Source: Clostridiaceae bacterium
GTDB taxonomy: Bacteria; Bacillota_A; Clostridia; Clostridiales; Clostridiaceae
Reading direction: 5' to 3'
NCBI GenBank assembly: GCA_029256485.1
Contig: JAQSXU010000274.1
Coordinates: 1-5,568 of the forward strand
DNA length: 5,568 nt
Shown here: in pieces, positions 5,488 through 5,568 of the stretch
Layout of the letters: each line of letters begins with the position of its first letter
How positions within the stretch are numbered: position 1 is the stretch's first letter
Notes under the pieces: model-generated
Told to the model about the DNA's origin: nothing
Databases searched by the model: none
What the model saw: only the letters and a program-made list of their open reading frames with translations
Translations under genes and position numbers: made by a program

Positions 5488-5568
5488 ATGAAAAAATATA
5501 TTGGACTTCGCTTACTTCAATTAATCCCGATTATTATAGGTATTACATTTGTGTCTTTTGGTTTGATG
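5488..5568 (+). CDS. NikB/DppB-type ABC transporter permease, N-terminus only
   Basis: The first 27 codons are visible and the gene runs off the window. The opening MKKYIGLRLLQLIPIIIGIT, followed by FVSFGLM, is typical of the first membrane helix of permeases in nickel/dipeptide/oligopeptide ABC importers: a basic start, R-L-L-Q-L-I-P, then a hydrophobic helix. AGAGGTG (5476-5482) is the Shine-Dalgarno, 5 bases from the ATG. The family call is fairly safe. Nickel versus peptide or opine as substrate cannot be settled from 27 residues. Close spacing to the methyltransferase suggests one operon, with the other transporter subunits expected downstream. Confidence 0.75.
   Translation, partial: MKKYIGLRLLQLIPIIIGITFVSFGLM

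Overview
The window looks like chromosomal DNA of a low-GC Firmicute, most likely a Clostridium sensu stricto species of the C. beijerinckii/butyricum type. This rests on the strong AT bias, A/T-ending codons, GGAGG-type ribosome binding sites, a choline-binding-like cell-wall repeat protein and a DUF3842 protein. The species call is an inference from style, not from a database match. All genes lie on the plus strand.

Layout: (1) The window opens inside a secreted or surface protein that ends in a Thr/Ala-rich linker and four GW-type cell-wall-binding repeats (to 961), followed by an 18-bp hairpin (998-1036). (2) 1074-3254 encodes a 726-residue chemoreceptor-like protein: two membrane helices, a divergent HAMP, a methyl-accepting chemotaxis (MCP) signalling hairpin, and at its C-terminus a whole type-1 periplasmic-binding-protein (ribose/LacI-like) sugar-binding fold. 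By topology this fold should lie in the cytoplasm. (3) Immediately after its stop lies the decayed 3' half of another MCP gene (about 3265-3754), closed by a strong terminator (3780-3836). (4) 3983-4396 encodes a DUF3842 protein standing alone. A candidate promoter and a perfect LacI-family-like palindrome lie upstream. (5) After a 273-bp AT-rich spacer, a 17-bp terminator hairpin with a T6 tract sits only 30 bases before a class I SAM-dependent methyltransferase gene (4670-5428). That gene is followed after 59 bases by the start of a NikB/DppB-type ABC-transporter permease (5488 to the window end).

How it fits together: regions 2-3 are chemosensory, with one apparently intact unusual receptor and one relic. 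The DUF3842 gene appears to be its own transcription unit. The methyltransferase and permease look like the first two genes of an uptake operon for nickel, a metal chelate, an opine or a peptide. The terminator directly ahead of this pair, with little room for a promoter after it, suggests that expression is controlled by attenuation or depends on read-through.

The two most unusual items are the inside-facing sugar-binding receptor and the terminator-guarded methyltransferase-transporter operon. No RNA genes, insertion sequences, CRISPR arrays or minus-strand genes could be supported.
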